Assembly (NCBI RefSeq): GCF_019083995.1 | Contig: NZ_JAHRCU010000008.1 | Location: forward strand, 1-64,000 | Source of the DNA: Roseococcus sp. SDR | GTDB lineage: Bacteria; Pseudomonadota; Alphaproteobacteria; Acetobacterales; Acetobacteraceae | Direction of reading: 5' to 3' | DNA: 64,000 nucleotides | In this document: one piece after another, positions 27,651 through 36,297 of the stretch | How the letters are laid out: every line of letters starts with the position of its first letter | Position numbering within the stretch: position 1 is the stretch's first letter | Translations under genes and position numbers: made by a program | Notes under the pieces: model-generated | The model's input: the letters and a program-made list of their open reading frames with translations, nothing else | Told to the model about the DNA's origin: nothing | Databases searched by the model: none

Positions 27651-28139
27651 ATGGAACAGACGCCCTACACCGCACCCGCCGCCACCCGCATCGGCCATGT
27701 CCACCTCAAGGTGGCCGACATCCCCCGCGCGCTCGCCTTCTGGCGCGACGTGCTGGGCCTGACCGTGATGCTGGAGCGCCCCGGCGCCGCCTTCCTCTCG
27801 GCTGGCGGCTACCACCACCACATCGCCCTCAACACCTGGGAGAGCGAGGGCGGTTCGCCCCCGCCGCCGCACCACACCGGCCTCTATCACGTGGCCATCC
27901 TCTACCCGGACCGCGCTTCGCTCGCCGCCGCCGTGAAGCGCGTGCTGGAAGCCGGCCTCCGGCTCGACGGCGCTTCCGACCATGGCGTGAGCGAAGCCCT
28001 CTACCTGCGCGACCCCGACGGCAATGGCGTGGAGCTCTATCGCGACCGCCCGCGCGAGGAATGGCCGCGCGACGAGGCGGGCGAGATGACCATGTTCACC
28101 CGCCGCCTCGACGTCGCTGGCCTGCTGGCCGAGGCGTGA
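27651..28139 (+). CDS. VOC family protein, extradiol-dioxygenase-like
   Basis: A 162-residue vicinal-oxygen-chelate protein. The N-terminal module (RIGHVHLKVADIPRALAFW, RDVLGL) and C-terminal module (HHTGLYHVAILYPD, DHGVSEALYLRDPDGNGVEL) are clear, with metal-ligand positions H (near 17), H (near 83) and E in GVEL. YHHHIALNTW is typical of the CatE-like subgroup. Members range from catechol 2,3-dioxygenases to glyoxalases. The frame continues from the transporter region, but the ATG at 27651 fits. It is followed 22 bases later by a dehydrogenase-like gene on the same strand. Confidence 0.86.
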   Translation: MEQTPYTAPAATRIGHVHLKVADIPRALAFWRDVLGLTVMLERPGAAFLSAGGYHHHIALNTWESEGGSPPPPHHTGLYHVAILYPDRASLAAAVKRVLEAGLRLDGASDHGVSEALYLRDPDGNGVELYRDRPREEWPRDEAGEMTMFTRRLDVAGLLAEA

Positions 28140-28161
28140 CCCGCGGGGCAGAATGCGCCCC

Positions 28162-29010
28162 ATGGATCGCAATCTCCTCATCATCGGCAAGGGCTATACG
28201 GGCGAGGCCATCCTGGACCTTGCGCGCCGCGCGGGCTGGACGGCCCGCATCACCTCCCGCAAGGCCGGCGGGCCGGGCGTCGTCGCTTTCGATGATCCGG
28301 CGCTGCTCGACGGCGTCACGCATCTCGTCATCACCGCGCCGCCCGGCCCGGCGGGGGATCCCGTCTGGGCCATGCATGCGGCCGCCTTGCGCGCCGCGCC
28401 GCTGCGATGGGTCGGCTACATCTCCACCACCGGCGTCTATGGCGACCGCCAGGGCGGTTGGGTGGAGGAGGACACGCCGCCCGCGCCGGGGCAGGAGCGC
28501 AGCCAGCGCCGCCTGGATGCCGAGAACCAATGGCGCGAACTCGCGCCCCGTGTGGCGGTGGACCTGTTCCGCACCGGCGGCATCTATGGCCCGGGCCGTT
28601 CGGCGCTGGATGACGTCCGCGCCGGCACGGCGCGCTGCGTGGTGAAGCCTGGCCACAGCTTCAGCCGCATCCATCGCGACGACATCGCCCGCGCCGTGCT
28701 GGCCGCCGCAACCCGCCCGCCCGGGCCGGGGGTGCGCGTGCTGCATCTGGTGGACGACACGCCCAGCACCCAGGCCGATGTCACGCTGGAGGCCTGCCGC
28801 CTGCTGGGCGTGACGCCGCCGCCGCCCACCCCCTTCGCCGAGGCCTATGCGCGGATGAGCGAGATGGGCCGCAGCTTCTGGGATGAAAGCCGCCTCGTCT
28901 CCAGCCGCCGCACGAGGCAGGCGCTGGGCATCGAATGGGCCTATCCCAGTTATCGCGAGGGGCTAGCCAGCATTCTCGCCGAGGAGGGCGCCGAGCGTCC
29001 GGCCGAGTAG
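28162..29010 (+). CDS. NAD(P)-binding Rossmann-fold protein of the SDR epimerase type (YeeZ-like)
   Basis: A 282-residue atypical short-chain dehydrogenase. The N-terminal strand-turn LLIIGKGYTGEAIL is a Rossmann motif, followed by THLVITAPPGP, GYISTTGVYGD (where extended SDRs have SSxxVYG) and FRTGGIYGPGRSALD. The catalytic YxxxK of true epimerases is not obvious: the aligned segment reads SQRRLDAENQW, so a standard epimerase reaction is doubtful. An ATG nine bases upstream (28153) is equally possible. The last 48 bases overlap the 3' end of the convergent hydrolase gene. Confidence 0.82.
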   Translation: MDRNLLIIGKGYTGEAILDLARRAGWTARITSRKAGGPGVVAFDDPALLDGVTHLVITAPPGPAGDPVWAMHAAALRAAPLRWVGYISTTGVYGDRQGGWVEEDTPPAPGQERSQRRLDAENQWRELAPRVAVDLFRTGGIYGPGRSALDDVRAGTARCVVKPGHSFSRIHRDDIARAVLAAATRPPGPGVRVLHLVDDTPSTQADVTLEACRLLGVTPPPPTPFAEAYARMSEMGRSFWDESRLVSSRRTRQALGIEWAYPSYREGLASILAEEGAERPAE

Positions 29011-29706
29011 GGCAAGTTCCGCCGGCTTGGAGAGGCGGTGGTCGCCCGCCTTCACCAGCGTCACCTCCACATCCTCGCCGGTGATGTGGGCCGCGAGGCG
29101 GATCGCCGTCTCCCAGGGCACGTCCGGGTCCGCCTGGCCCTGCAGCAGCCGCACCGGGGCGGCGATGGCGAGAGGCTCGCGCAGCACCAGATTCCGCCGC
29201 CCATCCTCGATGAGGTGGCGCGTGATGGGGTAGGGGGCGCCGTATTCCGAGGGGCGCAGCCATTGCCCCTCGCGCTCTATCTGTTTGCGCACCGCCCTCG
29301 GGAACTGTGCCCACATCAGGTCTTCCGTGAAGTCAGGCGCGGCAGCGATGCCGATCAGCCCGGCCAGCCGCTCTGGATGGCGGCGGGCCAGGAGCAGCGA
29401 GATCCAGCCGCCCATGGAGGAGCCGATGAGGATCTGCGGCCCCGTGGTCAGCTCCAGCAGCACGCGCTCGGCATCCTCCGCCCATTGGCCGATGGAGCCC
29501 TCCTCGAAGCGCCCGCCCGAGGCGCCGTGGCCGCTATAGTCGAAGCGCAGGAAGGCCCGGCCCCGCGCGGCGCACCAGCCAGCGAGGTATTCCGCCTTGC
29601 TGCCCGTCATGTCGCTGTTGAAGCCGCCGAGGAAGACGACGCCGGGCCCGAGCCCAGGAAGCCGCCGATACGCCAGGTGTCCGAGGGTGCCGTGTTCTTC
29701 GTTCAT
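28963..29706 (-). CDS. Alpha/beta hydrolase
   Basis: A 247-residue alpha/beta hydrolase. FLGGFNSDMTGSKA and LRFDYSGHGASGG form the oxyanion region, GSSMGGW is the nucleophile elbow (Ser), and the acid and histidine are likely in GQADPDVPW and GDHRLSKP. It resembles the ABHD10/BEM46-like group of small thioesterases and esterases. I start at MNEEHG (29706); the frame opens 12 codons earlier at 29742. Its 3' end lies under the SDR-type gene on the other strand, a 48-bp convergent overlap. The substrate is unknown. Confidence 0.87.
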   Translation of the reverse strand: MNEEHGTLGHLAYRRLPGLGPGVVFLGGFNSDMTGSKAEYLAGWCAARGRAFLRFDYSGHGASGGRFEEGSIGQWAEDAERVLLELTTGPQILIGSSMGGWISLLLARRHPERLAGLIGIAAAPDFTEDLMWAQFPRAVRKQIEREGQWLRPSEYGAPYPITRHLIEDGRRNLVLREPLAIAAPVRLLQGQADPDVPWETAIRLAAHITGEDVEVTLVKAGDHRLSKPAELALLGRTLGALLGENAG

Positions 29707-29765
29707 CCCCCCGGAATCGCACGCGGAGTGGACGCCGTCCATGCGGAAGGATAGCAGGGGCCTCC

Positions 29766-30875
29766 ATGTCTCTTCCGCCCGCCATCCTCCAGGTGCTGCC
29801 TGCCCTTGATGCGGGCGGCGTGGAGCGCGGCACGCTGGAGATCGCCGAGGCGATCCAGGCGGCGGGCTGGCGCGCGCTGGTCGCCTCGGCCGGCGGGCGG
29901 CTGGTGCCGGCGCTGGAGGCGACGGGGGCGCGGCACATCACCCTGCCGCTCGCCACCAAGTCGCCCTTCGCCATCTGGCGCAACGCGGCGGCGCTGGCGG
30001 ATCTGGTGCGGGCCGAGCGGGTGTCCATCCTGCATGCCCGCTCCCGCGCGCCGGCCTGGTCGGCCTGGCTGGCGGCACGGCGCTGCGGCATCCCCTTCGT
30101 CACCACCTATCACGGCACCTATGGCGAGGGCTTCCCGGGCAAGCGCCTCTACAATTCCATCATGGCGCGGGGCGACCGCGTCATCGCCATCAGCCGCCAC
30201 ATCGCCGATCACATCCGCGTCACGCATGGCCTGGCGAGCCTGGTCATCCCGCGTGGGGTGGACCCGCGCCGCTTCGACCCGGCGCTGGTCGCGCCCGAGC
30301 GCATCGCCGCCCTGCGCGCCGCCTGGGATATTCCGCCCGATGCGCCCGTCATCCTGCTGCCGGCACGCCTCACGCGCTGGAAGGGCCAGGCCGTGCTGAT
30401 CGAGGCCCTGGCGGAAATCCCGGGCGCCATCGCCGTCCTGGCGGGCGACCCGCAGGGGCGCGACGCTTATGTGGCCAGCCTGCGCGCCCTGGCCGAGCAA
30501 CGCGGCGTGGCGGACCGCCTGCGCATCCCCGGCCACATCGCCGACATGCCCGCCGCGCTGCTGGCCGCCGACGTGGTGGTCCATGCCAGCATCGAGCCCG
30601 AGGCCTTCGGCCGCACCGTGATCGAGGCCCAGGCCATGGGCCGCCCGATCATCGCGGCCGATCTCGGCGGCCCGCGGGAGACGGTGGAGCACGGCGTGAC
30701 CGGCTGGCTCACTCCGGCCGGCGACGCCGCCGCACTGGCCGCGCAGATCAACGCGGCGCTGGCCCTGCCGCCGGAGGCGCGCGCCGCCCTGGGCGGAGCG
30801 GCACGAAGCCGCGTGCCCACCATGGAGGCCATGCAGGCCGCGACCCTCGGCCTCTATCGCGAGCTTCTGCCATGA
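29766..30875 (+). CDS. Glycosyltransferase family 4
   Basis: A 369-residue GT-B retaining glycosyltransferase. It has the N-terminal glycine loop LDAGGVERGTLEIAEA, a central TRWKGQAVLIEAL after PRGVDPRRF, and the C-terminal donor-binding EPEAFGRTVIEAQAMGRP (E-x7-E type). It probably adds a sugar to lipid A core or O-antigen, since the next gene is a heptosyltransferase-like enzyme overlapping it by four bases. AGGGG lies shortly before the ATG. The acceptor and donor are not known. Confidence 0.91.
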   Translation: MSLPPAILQVLPALDAGGVERGTLEIAEAIQAAGWRALVASAGGRLVPALEATGARHITLPLATKSPFAIWRNAAALADLVRAERVSILHARSRAPAWSAWLAARRCGIPFVTTYHGTYGEGFPGKRLYNSIMARGDRVIAISRHIADHIRVTHGLASLVIPRGVDPRRFDPALVAPERIAALRAAWDIPPDAPVILLPARLTRWKGQAVLIEALAEIPGAIAVLAGDPQGRDAYVASLRALAEQRGVADRLRIPGHIADMPAALLAADVVVHASIEPEAFGRTVIEAQAMGRPIIAADLGGPRETVEHGVTGWLTPAGDAAALAAQINAALALPPEARAALGGAARSRVPTMEAMQAATLGLYRELLP

Positions 30876-31786
30876 CCCGCATCCTGGTCATCAAGCTCGC
30901 GGCCCTGGGCGATTTCGTGCAGGCCTTCGGCCCCTTCGCTGCCATCCGCGCGCATCATCCGGGCGCGCGGATCACGCTGCTGACCACGCCGCCCTTCCGC
31001 GCGCTGGCCGAGGCCGCGCCCTGGTTCGACGAGATCTGGAGCGAGGGCCGCCCGGACTGGACCAATCTCCCCGCCGTGCTGCGCCTGGCACTCAGGCTGC
31101 GCCAGGCCGGCTTCGACCGCGTCTATGACCTGCAGACCTCCTCCCGTTCCTCCCGCTATCGCTGGTTCGTGGGCGGGGCCGCGGAGTGGTCCGGCATCGC
31201 GCGCGGCGCCTCCCACCCCGATGCCGACCCCCGGCGGGACTTCCTGCACACGGTGGAGCGCCAGCGGGGCCAGCTGCGCGCCGCCGGGATCACCGAATTC
31301 CCGGCGCCCGCGCTGGATTGGCTGGATGCCGATGTCACGGGCTTCGGCCTGCCCGAGGGCTTCGCGCTGATCCTCCCCGGCGCTTCGCCGCTGCGCCCGG
31401 CCAAGCGCTGGCCCGTGGCGCGCTTCGCCGAGATGGCGGCCCGGCTCGGCCGGCCGGTGGTGATCGGCGGCGGCCCGGCCGAGGCGCCGCTGGCCCAGGA
31501 GATCCAGGCCCTTGTGCCCGAAGCGCTGGACCTGACGGGCCGCACCGACCTGCGGCAACTCGCCGCCGTCGCCCGCCGCGCGGGGCTCACCATCGGCAAT
31601 GACAGCGGCCCGACGCACATGGCCGCAGCCGCCGGCTGCCCGACGCTCGCCCTCTTCGGCGATGACAGCGACCCCGCCCTCTGCGCCCCGCGCGGCCAGG
31701 CGGTGCGCGTGCTGCGCCACCAGCCGCTGGCCGAACTGCCGGTGGCGGCGGTGCTTCAGGAAGTCTCGTCGCTCGCGGGCGGCTGA
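30872..31786 (+). CDS. Glycosyltransferase family 9 (heptosyltransferase-like)
   Basis: A 304-residue GT-B enzyme of the ADP-heptose:LPS transferase family. The start RILVIKLAALGDFVQAFGP is the family signature. YDLQTSSRS, LPGASPLRPAKRWP (sugar-nucleotide phosphate loop) and the C-terminal NDSGPTHMAAAAGCP are all present. It overlaps the GT4 gene by four bases (ATGA), so the two probably act on the same LPS core. The last 31 bases overlap the 3' end of the convergent NYN-domain gene. Confidence 0.92.
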   Translation: MTRILVIKLAALGDFVQAFGPFAAIRAHHPGARITLLTTPPFRALAEAAPWFDEIWSEGRPDWTNLPAVLRLALRLRQAGFDRVYDLQTSSRSSRYRWFVGGAAEWSGIARGASHPDADPRRDFLHTVERQRGQLRAAGITEFPAPALDWLDADVTGFGLPEGFALILPGASPLRPAKRWPVARFAEMAARLGRPVVIGGGPAEAPLAQEIQALVPEALDLTGRTDLRQLAAVARRAGLTIGNDSGPTHMAAAAGCPTLALFGDDSDPALCAPRGQAVRVLRHQPLAELPVAAVLQEVSSLAGG

Positions 31787-32577
31787 TCGAGCCATTCCGG
31801 GCGCAGGATATGCCCGCCGCCCGGCCCCTCGCGCCGGATGAAACCCCCGGCAGCGGCCAGCAGCGCGTCCAGCGAGCCGGTGCCCGCGAAATCGCTGCCG
31901 CGCAGCGTGGCCCCGGTCCGGTCGCGCAGCATCTGGCCCAGATGCGGCACATGCACCGGCACATCGGCTTCCAGCAGGATGTCGCGCACCACGGCCAGCA
32001 GCTCATCGGCGCTGGGGGCGAAGGCCGGCCCCGCCTCCCGCGCCGGCTGCCAGCCGAGCCAGCCCGCCAGCATATCGAGGCCGATCACCTCATCCGCCGC
32101 CGCCCGCACCACCCGCCCCACCTCGGGATGCGCCACCAGCCGTGTCCGCCGGTCGGCCGCGCGCAGGCGCTGCAGCAGGGGCACGAAGTCGGAATCGGTG
32201 GAAAGCAGGATGAACTCGTCGAAGCGTGCGAGGGGCGAGAGCATGGCCTCCATCGCATCCAGCGCGATGCGCAGGTCGGCCGCGTTCTTGAGGCGCGTGA
32301 GCCGCGGGCAATCCACCACCTCGAACCCCGCCGCCAGGAAGGCCCAGCGGAATTCGGCGTAGCGCAGGCGCGAACCCGCCCCATCCTCCAGGGCACCGGC
32401 CGGGTTCATGTAGCAACGGCGCAGCAGGGCGCGGCGAGGCTGGTCGGCCAGGAGTGGCGTCAGCCAGAGATCGGGCCGCTCGGCGAAGCGCAGCGCGTAT
32501 TCCGGGCCAGCCCCGTCCCTGAGGCCGGAGATCAGGTTGTCGAAGTCCAGGAAGATCGCGCTGCGCAGCTCGCTCAT
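31756..32577 (-). CDS. NYN-domain (PIN-like) RNase with possible LOTUS-like C-terminus
   Basis: A 273-residue protein. The N-terminal NYN domain has acidic residues expected for metal-dependent RNA cleavage: IFLDFDN (D10, D12), [16 protein letters not shown] and [16 protein letters not shown]. From about residue 190 a second region ([34 protein letters not shown], then GGHILRPEW) resembles an OST-HTH/LOTUS RNA-binding module; that assignment is an inference. Such proteins are predicted RNA-processing factors. It is convergent with and overlaps the GT9 gene end by 31 bases, and divergent from thrS. Confidence 0.85.
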   Translation of the reverse strand: MSELRSAIFLDFDNLISGLRDGAGPEYALRFAERPDLWLTPLLADQPRRALLRRCYMNPAGALEDGAGSRLRYAEFRWAFLAAGFEVVDCPRLTRLKNAADLRIALDAMEAMLSPLARFDEFILLSTDSDFVPLLQRLRAADRRTRLVAHPEVGRVVRAAADEVIGLDMLAGWLGWQPAREAGPAFAPSADELLAVVRDILLEADVPVHVPHLGQMLRDRTGATLRGSDFAGTGSLDALLAAAGGFIRREGPGGGHILRPEWLDQPPASDETS

Positions 32578-32681
32578 GGCCCATCTTGGCGCGCGCGGCC
32601 CAGCCGTGCAAAGGGAAGCGCTTGACCGGCGCGGCCGCGCTGCCCATGGTCCGCCACCCGTTTCACCAGCACGAGATAGCC

Positions 32682-34631
32682 ATGCCCGCGATCACCCTCC
32701 CTGACGGTTCCCTTCGCCAGTTCGACGGCGCGGTGACCGGCACGACGGTGGCCGCCTCCATCGGCCCCGGCCTGGCCAAGGCGGCGCTCGCCATGGTCGT
32801 GAATGGCGAGATGATGGATCTCAGCCGTGAGATCACGGCGGATGCCAGCCTTCGCTTCATCACCCGCAAGGACCCCGAGGCGCTGGAACTCATCCGCCAC
32901 GATGCCGCCCATGTGTTGGCGGAAGCCGTGCAGGAGCTTTTTCCCGGCACGCAGGTGACGATCGGCCCCGCCATCGAGAACGGCTTCTACTACGATTTCT
33001 CCCCGAATGAGCCCTTCACGCCCGAGGACTTCCCGGTCATCGAGGCGAAGATGCGCGAGATCATCGCGCGGAACGCCGCCTTCACGCGCGAGGTCTGGCC
33101 GCGCGAGCAGGCCATCGAATTCTTCGAGAAGAAGGGCGAGCGCTACAAGGCGGAGCTGATCCGCGACCTGCCGGCGGATGTGCCCATCTCGATCTATCGC
33201 CAGGGCGACTGGCTCGACCTGTGCCGCGGCCCGCATATGCCGAGCACGGGTGCCATCGGGAGCGCCTTCAAGCTGATGAAGGTGGCCGGGGCCTATTGGC
33301 GCGGCGACCATCGCAACGCGATGCTGAGCCGCATCTATGCCACGGCCTGGCGGGACCAGAAGGAACTGGACGCCCATCTGCTGCAGCTTGAGGAGGCCGA
33401 GCGGCGCGATCATCGTGGCCTCGGCCAGCGCATGGACCTGTTCCACTTTCAGTCGGACGCGCCGGGCGCGGTGTTCTGGCACCCGCGAGGCTGGAAGCTC
33501 TTCTCCACGCTGATCGACTACATGCGCCGCCGCCAGGAGGCCGCGGGTTATCTGGAGATCAACACGCCGGACATCATGGACCGCGGCCTATGGGAGAAAT
33601 CCGGCCATTGGGACAAGTTCCGCGACGCCATGTACCTGACTGAGGCCAAGGAGGATCGCGTCTTCGCGCTGAAGCCGATGAACTGCCCGGGAGGCATTCA
33701 GGTCTTCAAGCAGGGGTTGCGGAGCTACCGCGAATTGCCCCTCAAGCTGGGCGAATTCGGCAAGGTGCATCGCTTCGAGCCCTCGGGCGCCCTGCAGGGG
33801 CTGATGCGCGTGCGTGCCTTCACCCAGGATGACGCGCATGTCTTCTGCACGGAAGCGCAGATGCAGCAGGAGTGCGTGAAGATCATCGATCTCTGCCTCT
33901 CCATCTACAAGGATTTCGGCTTCGAGGATGTGCGCATCAAGCTCTCTGACCGGCCTGAGAAGCGCGTCGGTACGGATGAGATCTGGGATCGCAGCGAGGC
34001 GGCGCTGCACGCGGCGCTCATGGCCGCCGGCATCCGCGAATACTCGGTGAACAAGGGCGAGGGCGCCTTCTATGGTCCGAAGCTCGAATTCGTCCTGCGC
34101 GATGCGATGGGCCGTGACTGGCAATGCGGCACCCTTCAGGTGGACTTCAACATGCCGGGCGCGCTTGGCGCGAGCTACATCGGCGAGGACAGCCAGCGCC
34201 ATGTCCCGGTCATGCTGCACCGGGCGCTCTTCGGCAGTCTGGAGCGCTTCACCGGCATCCTGATCGAGCACACCGCCGGCCGTCTCCCGCTCTGGCTCGC
34301 ACCGCAGCAGGTCGTGGTCGCCAGCATCGTGGATGACGCCGCCGCCTATGCCGAGTCGGTGGCGCGCCAGATGCGCGCTGCGGGCCTGCGCGCCGAAGCT
34401 GACACCCGCAACGAGAAGATCAACCGCAAGGTGGTGGATCACATCGAGACCAACCTGCCGGTCCTCGCCGTGGTCGGCCGGCGCGAGGCGGAGGAGGGGA
34501 TGCTGGTGCTGCGGCGCCTGCCGGGCCGCGAGCAGGAGACCCTGCCGCTGGCCGAGGCGGTGGCCCTGCTTGCAAAGGAGGCAACCCCTCCCGATCTGCG
34601 GGCAGAATCGTTGCAGACAGTTGCGGCCTGA
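32682..34631 (+). CDS. thrS: Threonine--tRNA ligase
   Basis: Class II synthetase charging tRNA-Thr, with editing. The 649-residue protein has an N-terminal TGS domain (about 1-60), an editing domain with HDAAH (H73, H77) and RGPHMPSTG, and a catalytic core with [18 protein letters not shown] (motif 2) and [13 protein letters not shown] (motif 3). A C-terminal anticodon domain follows. The ATG at 32682 starts at the TGS domain; the frame opens 96 bases earlier. infC follows after 58 bases, the conserved thrS-infC order. Confidence 0.98.
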   Translation: MPAITLPDGSLRQFDGAVTGTTVAASIGPGLAKAALAMVVNGEMMDLSREITADASLRFITRKDPEALELIRHDAAHVLAEAVQELFPGTQVTIGPAIENGFYYDFSPNEPFTPEDFPVIEAKMREIIARNAAFTREVWPREQAIEFFEKKGERYKAELIRDLPADVPISIYRQGDWLDLCRGPHMPSTGAIGSAFKLMKVAGAYWRGDHRNAMLSRIYATAWRDQKELDAHLLQLEEAERRDHRGLGQRMDLFHFQSDAPGAVFWHPRGWKLFSTLIDYMRRRQEAAGYLEINTPDIMDRGLWEKSGHWDKFRDAMYLTEAKEDRVFALKPMNCPGGIQVFKQGLRSYRELPLKLGEFGKVHRFEPSGALQGLMRVRAFTQDDAHVFCTEAQMQQECVKIIDLCLSIYKDFGFEDVRIKLSDRPEKRVGTDEIWDRSEAALHAALMAAGIREYSVNKGEGAFYGPKLEFVLRDAMGRDWQCGTLQVDFNMPGALGASYIGEDSQRHVPVMLHRALFGSLERFTGILIEHTAGRLPLWLAPQQVVVASIVDDAAAYAESVARQMRAAGLRAEADTRNEKINRKVVDHIETNLPVLAVVGRREAEEGMLVLRRLPGREQETLPLAEAVALLAKEATPPDLRAESLQTVAA

Positions 34632-34678
34632 CGCGGACGGTCCCATAAGACGCGCTGACGCCGTTTGATAACTGAGAC

Positions 34679-34683
34679 AGGAG
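34679..34683 (+). promoter_or_regulatory. Shine-Dalgarno sequence that places the infC start at ATA
   Basis: AGGAG here lies six bases before the ATA at 34690-34692, the ideal spacing. The nearest in-frame ATG (34705) is 21 bases away and has only a weak GAGG four bases upstream. This supports ATA as the infC start. Confidence 0.7.
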
Positions 34684-34689
34684 ACGACC

Positions 34690-35229
34690 ATAGCACGAGG
34701 CCCCATGCCCCCTTCGCCCCCCTCCCGCGAGGGGCCGCGCGTGAACGAGGAGATCCGCGTTCCGCAGGTGCGTCTGATTGACGAGAATGGCGAAATGCTT
34801 GGCGTGATGAGCATCCGCGACGCCCTCTACAAGGCGTTCCAGGCGGGGCTCGATCTGCTGGAAATCAGCCCGAACGCCGTCCCGCCGGTCTGCAAGATCA
34901 CCGACTACGGCAAGTTCAAGTACGAGCAGCAGAAGAAGGCCAACGAGGCCCGCAAGAAGCAGAAGGTCGTCGAGATCAAGGAAATCAAGGTTCGCCCGAA
35001 CATTGATGACCATGACTATGACGTGAAGATGCGCCAGGCGAAGAGCTTCATCGGCGAGGGTGACAAGGTGAAGGTCACGCTGCGCTTCCGTGGCCGCGAG
35101 ATGGCGCACCAGGAACTCGGCGTGAAGCTGCTGGAGCGCATCCGCACCGAGCTGACCGACATCGTGAAGGTCGAGCAGATGCCGCGCCTGGAAAACCGCC
35201 AGATGATCATGGTGCTGGCGCCGAAATAG
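34690..35229 (+). CDS. infC: Translation initiation factor IF-3, probable AUA start
   Basis: IF-3 controls start-codon and initiator-tRNA selection on the 30S subunit. Family features: [16 protein letters not shown] at the N-terminal domain, [27 protein letters not shown] in the linker helix and [16 protein letters not shown] in the C-terminal domain. Starting at the ATA gives 179 residues beginning (M)[15 protein letters not shown], and the ideal ribosome-binding site belongs to this codon. In Escherichia coli, infC starts with AUU and IF-3 represses its own rare start, so an AUA here fits the same autoregulation (inference). The alternative ATG at 34705 gives 174 residues. rpmI and rplT do not follow; an intrinsic terminator and an esterase gene do. 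Confidence 0.95.
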   Translation: MARGPMPPSPPSREGPRVNEEIRVPQVRLIDENGEMLGVMSIRDALYKAFQAGLDLLEISPNAVPPVCKITDYGKFKYEQQKKANEARKKQKVVEIKEIKVRPNIDDHDYDVKMRQAKSFIGEGDKVKVTLRFRGREMAHQELGVKLLERIRTELTDIVKVEQMPRLENRQMIMVLAPK

Positions 35230-35253
35230 CGCCGGCTTCCAGGCTTGCGGTGA

Positions 35254-35278
35254 AATGGCGGCGCGAGCCGCCATTTTC
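35254..35278 (+). terminator. Intrinsic terminator after infC
   Basis: AAATGGCGGC faces GCCGCCATTT around loop GCGA, followed by T residues, 24 bases after the infC stop. It is a perfect stem of about 10 bp and ends thrS-infC transcription. Confidence 0.85.
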
Positions 35279-35330
35279 ATGTCTGGCCCTCGCGCTGGAC
35301 ATTGTCCGGATGAATTCTTAGCGTCGGGCA

Positions 35331-36284
35331 ATGACCGAGCCGGACCCCCTTGAGCCGGGGCTGCAAGCCTATCTCGACCACACGCGGCGGGTGACGGCCG
35401 GGCTTGGCCCCCTGGGCGGGCTCACGCCGGCGCAGCGGCGGGAGCGGGCGGAGCTCTACGCCCTGGCCACGCAGGAGCCGCACCCGCCCGGACTGCACAC
35501 CCGCACCGATTATGTCGTCCTGCCGGGCCGCGAGATCCCGGTGCGCCTCTACCGGCCGCCAGGGCCGGCACGCGCCGGCCTCGTCTACCTGCATGGCGGC
35601 AGCTGGATCGCCGGCAGCCCCGAGACGCATGATTTCGTCACCGCGAGCCTTGCGATGAACACCGGGGCGCAGATCCTCAGCGTGCATTACCGCCGCGCGC
35701 CGGAGAACCCTTACCCCGCGCCGACGCAGGACGCTGATGCCGCCCTGCGCTGGGCCTTGGACAGCGCCGCCGCACTGGGCCTGGACCCGCAGCGCATCGG
35801 CCTCGCGGGTGACAGCGCCGGCGGCAACCTGGCGGCCGGCGCGGCGCTCATGGCGCGGGACCGTGGCGGCGCCCAGCCCGCCTGCCTGGTCCTGATCTAT
35901 CCCGTCCTCGACCGCGATCTCGGCACGCCGAGCTACCGCGCGGCGCGCGACCCCATCCTGACCCGCGCGGCGATGCACGAGGCGATCGAGGCCTTCGCCC
36001 CGCCGGACGAACCCTACGCCCTGCCGCTCCGCGCGCCGGAGCTCGCGGGCCTCCCGCCCACCATCCTCTCCGTCGCCGAGCGCGACCCGCTGCGCGACGA
36101 GGGCCTGGCCTTCGCCGCCCGCCTCAAGGCCGCCGGCGTGCCCCTCTGGTGCCGCGAGGCGCCCGGCATGATCCACAGCTATCCCCGCGCACGCCGCCAC
36201 AGCGCCGTGGCCGAGGCGGAGTTCCAGCAACTCTGCGCCGCGATCCGCCACGCCCTGGCCCTGCCCGACCTGCCCCCCTGGTGA
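35331..36284 (+). CDS. Alpha/beta hydrolase of the hormone-sensitive-lipase (GDXG) family
   Basis: A 317-residue carboxylesterase-like enzyme. The oxyanion-hole motif HGGSW replaces the common HGGGW/F, and GDSAGGNLA is the nucleophile elbow. The aspartate is likely in SVAERDPLRDEG and the histidine in GMIHSYPR. These are the type IV lipolytic enzymes. A Bug-type receptor gene follows 13 bases downstream, suggesting that both handle an externally supplied ester or acid. No ribosome-binding site is obvious before the ATG. The substrate is unknown. Confidence 0.9.
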   Translation: MTEPDPLEPGLQAYLDHTRRVTAGLGPLGGLTPAQRRERAELYALATQEPHPPGLHTRTDYVVLPGREIPVRLYRPPGPARAGLVYLHGGSWIAGSPETHDFVTASLAMNTGAQILSVHYRRAPENPYPAPTQDADAALRWALDSAAALGLDPQRIGLAGDSAGGNLAAGAALMARDRGGAQPACLVLIYPVLDRDLGTPSYRAARDPILTRAAMHEAIEAFAPPDEPYALPLRAPELAGLPPTILSVAERDPLRDEGLAFAARLKAAGVPLWCREAPGMIHSYPRARRHSAVAEAEFQQLCAAIRHALALPDLPPW

Positions 36285-36297
36285 AGGAGACCTGCCC

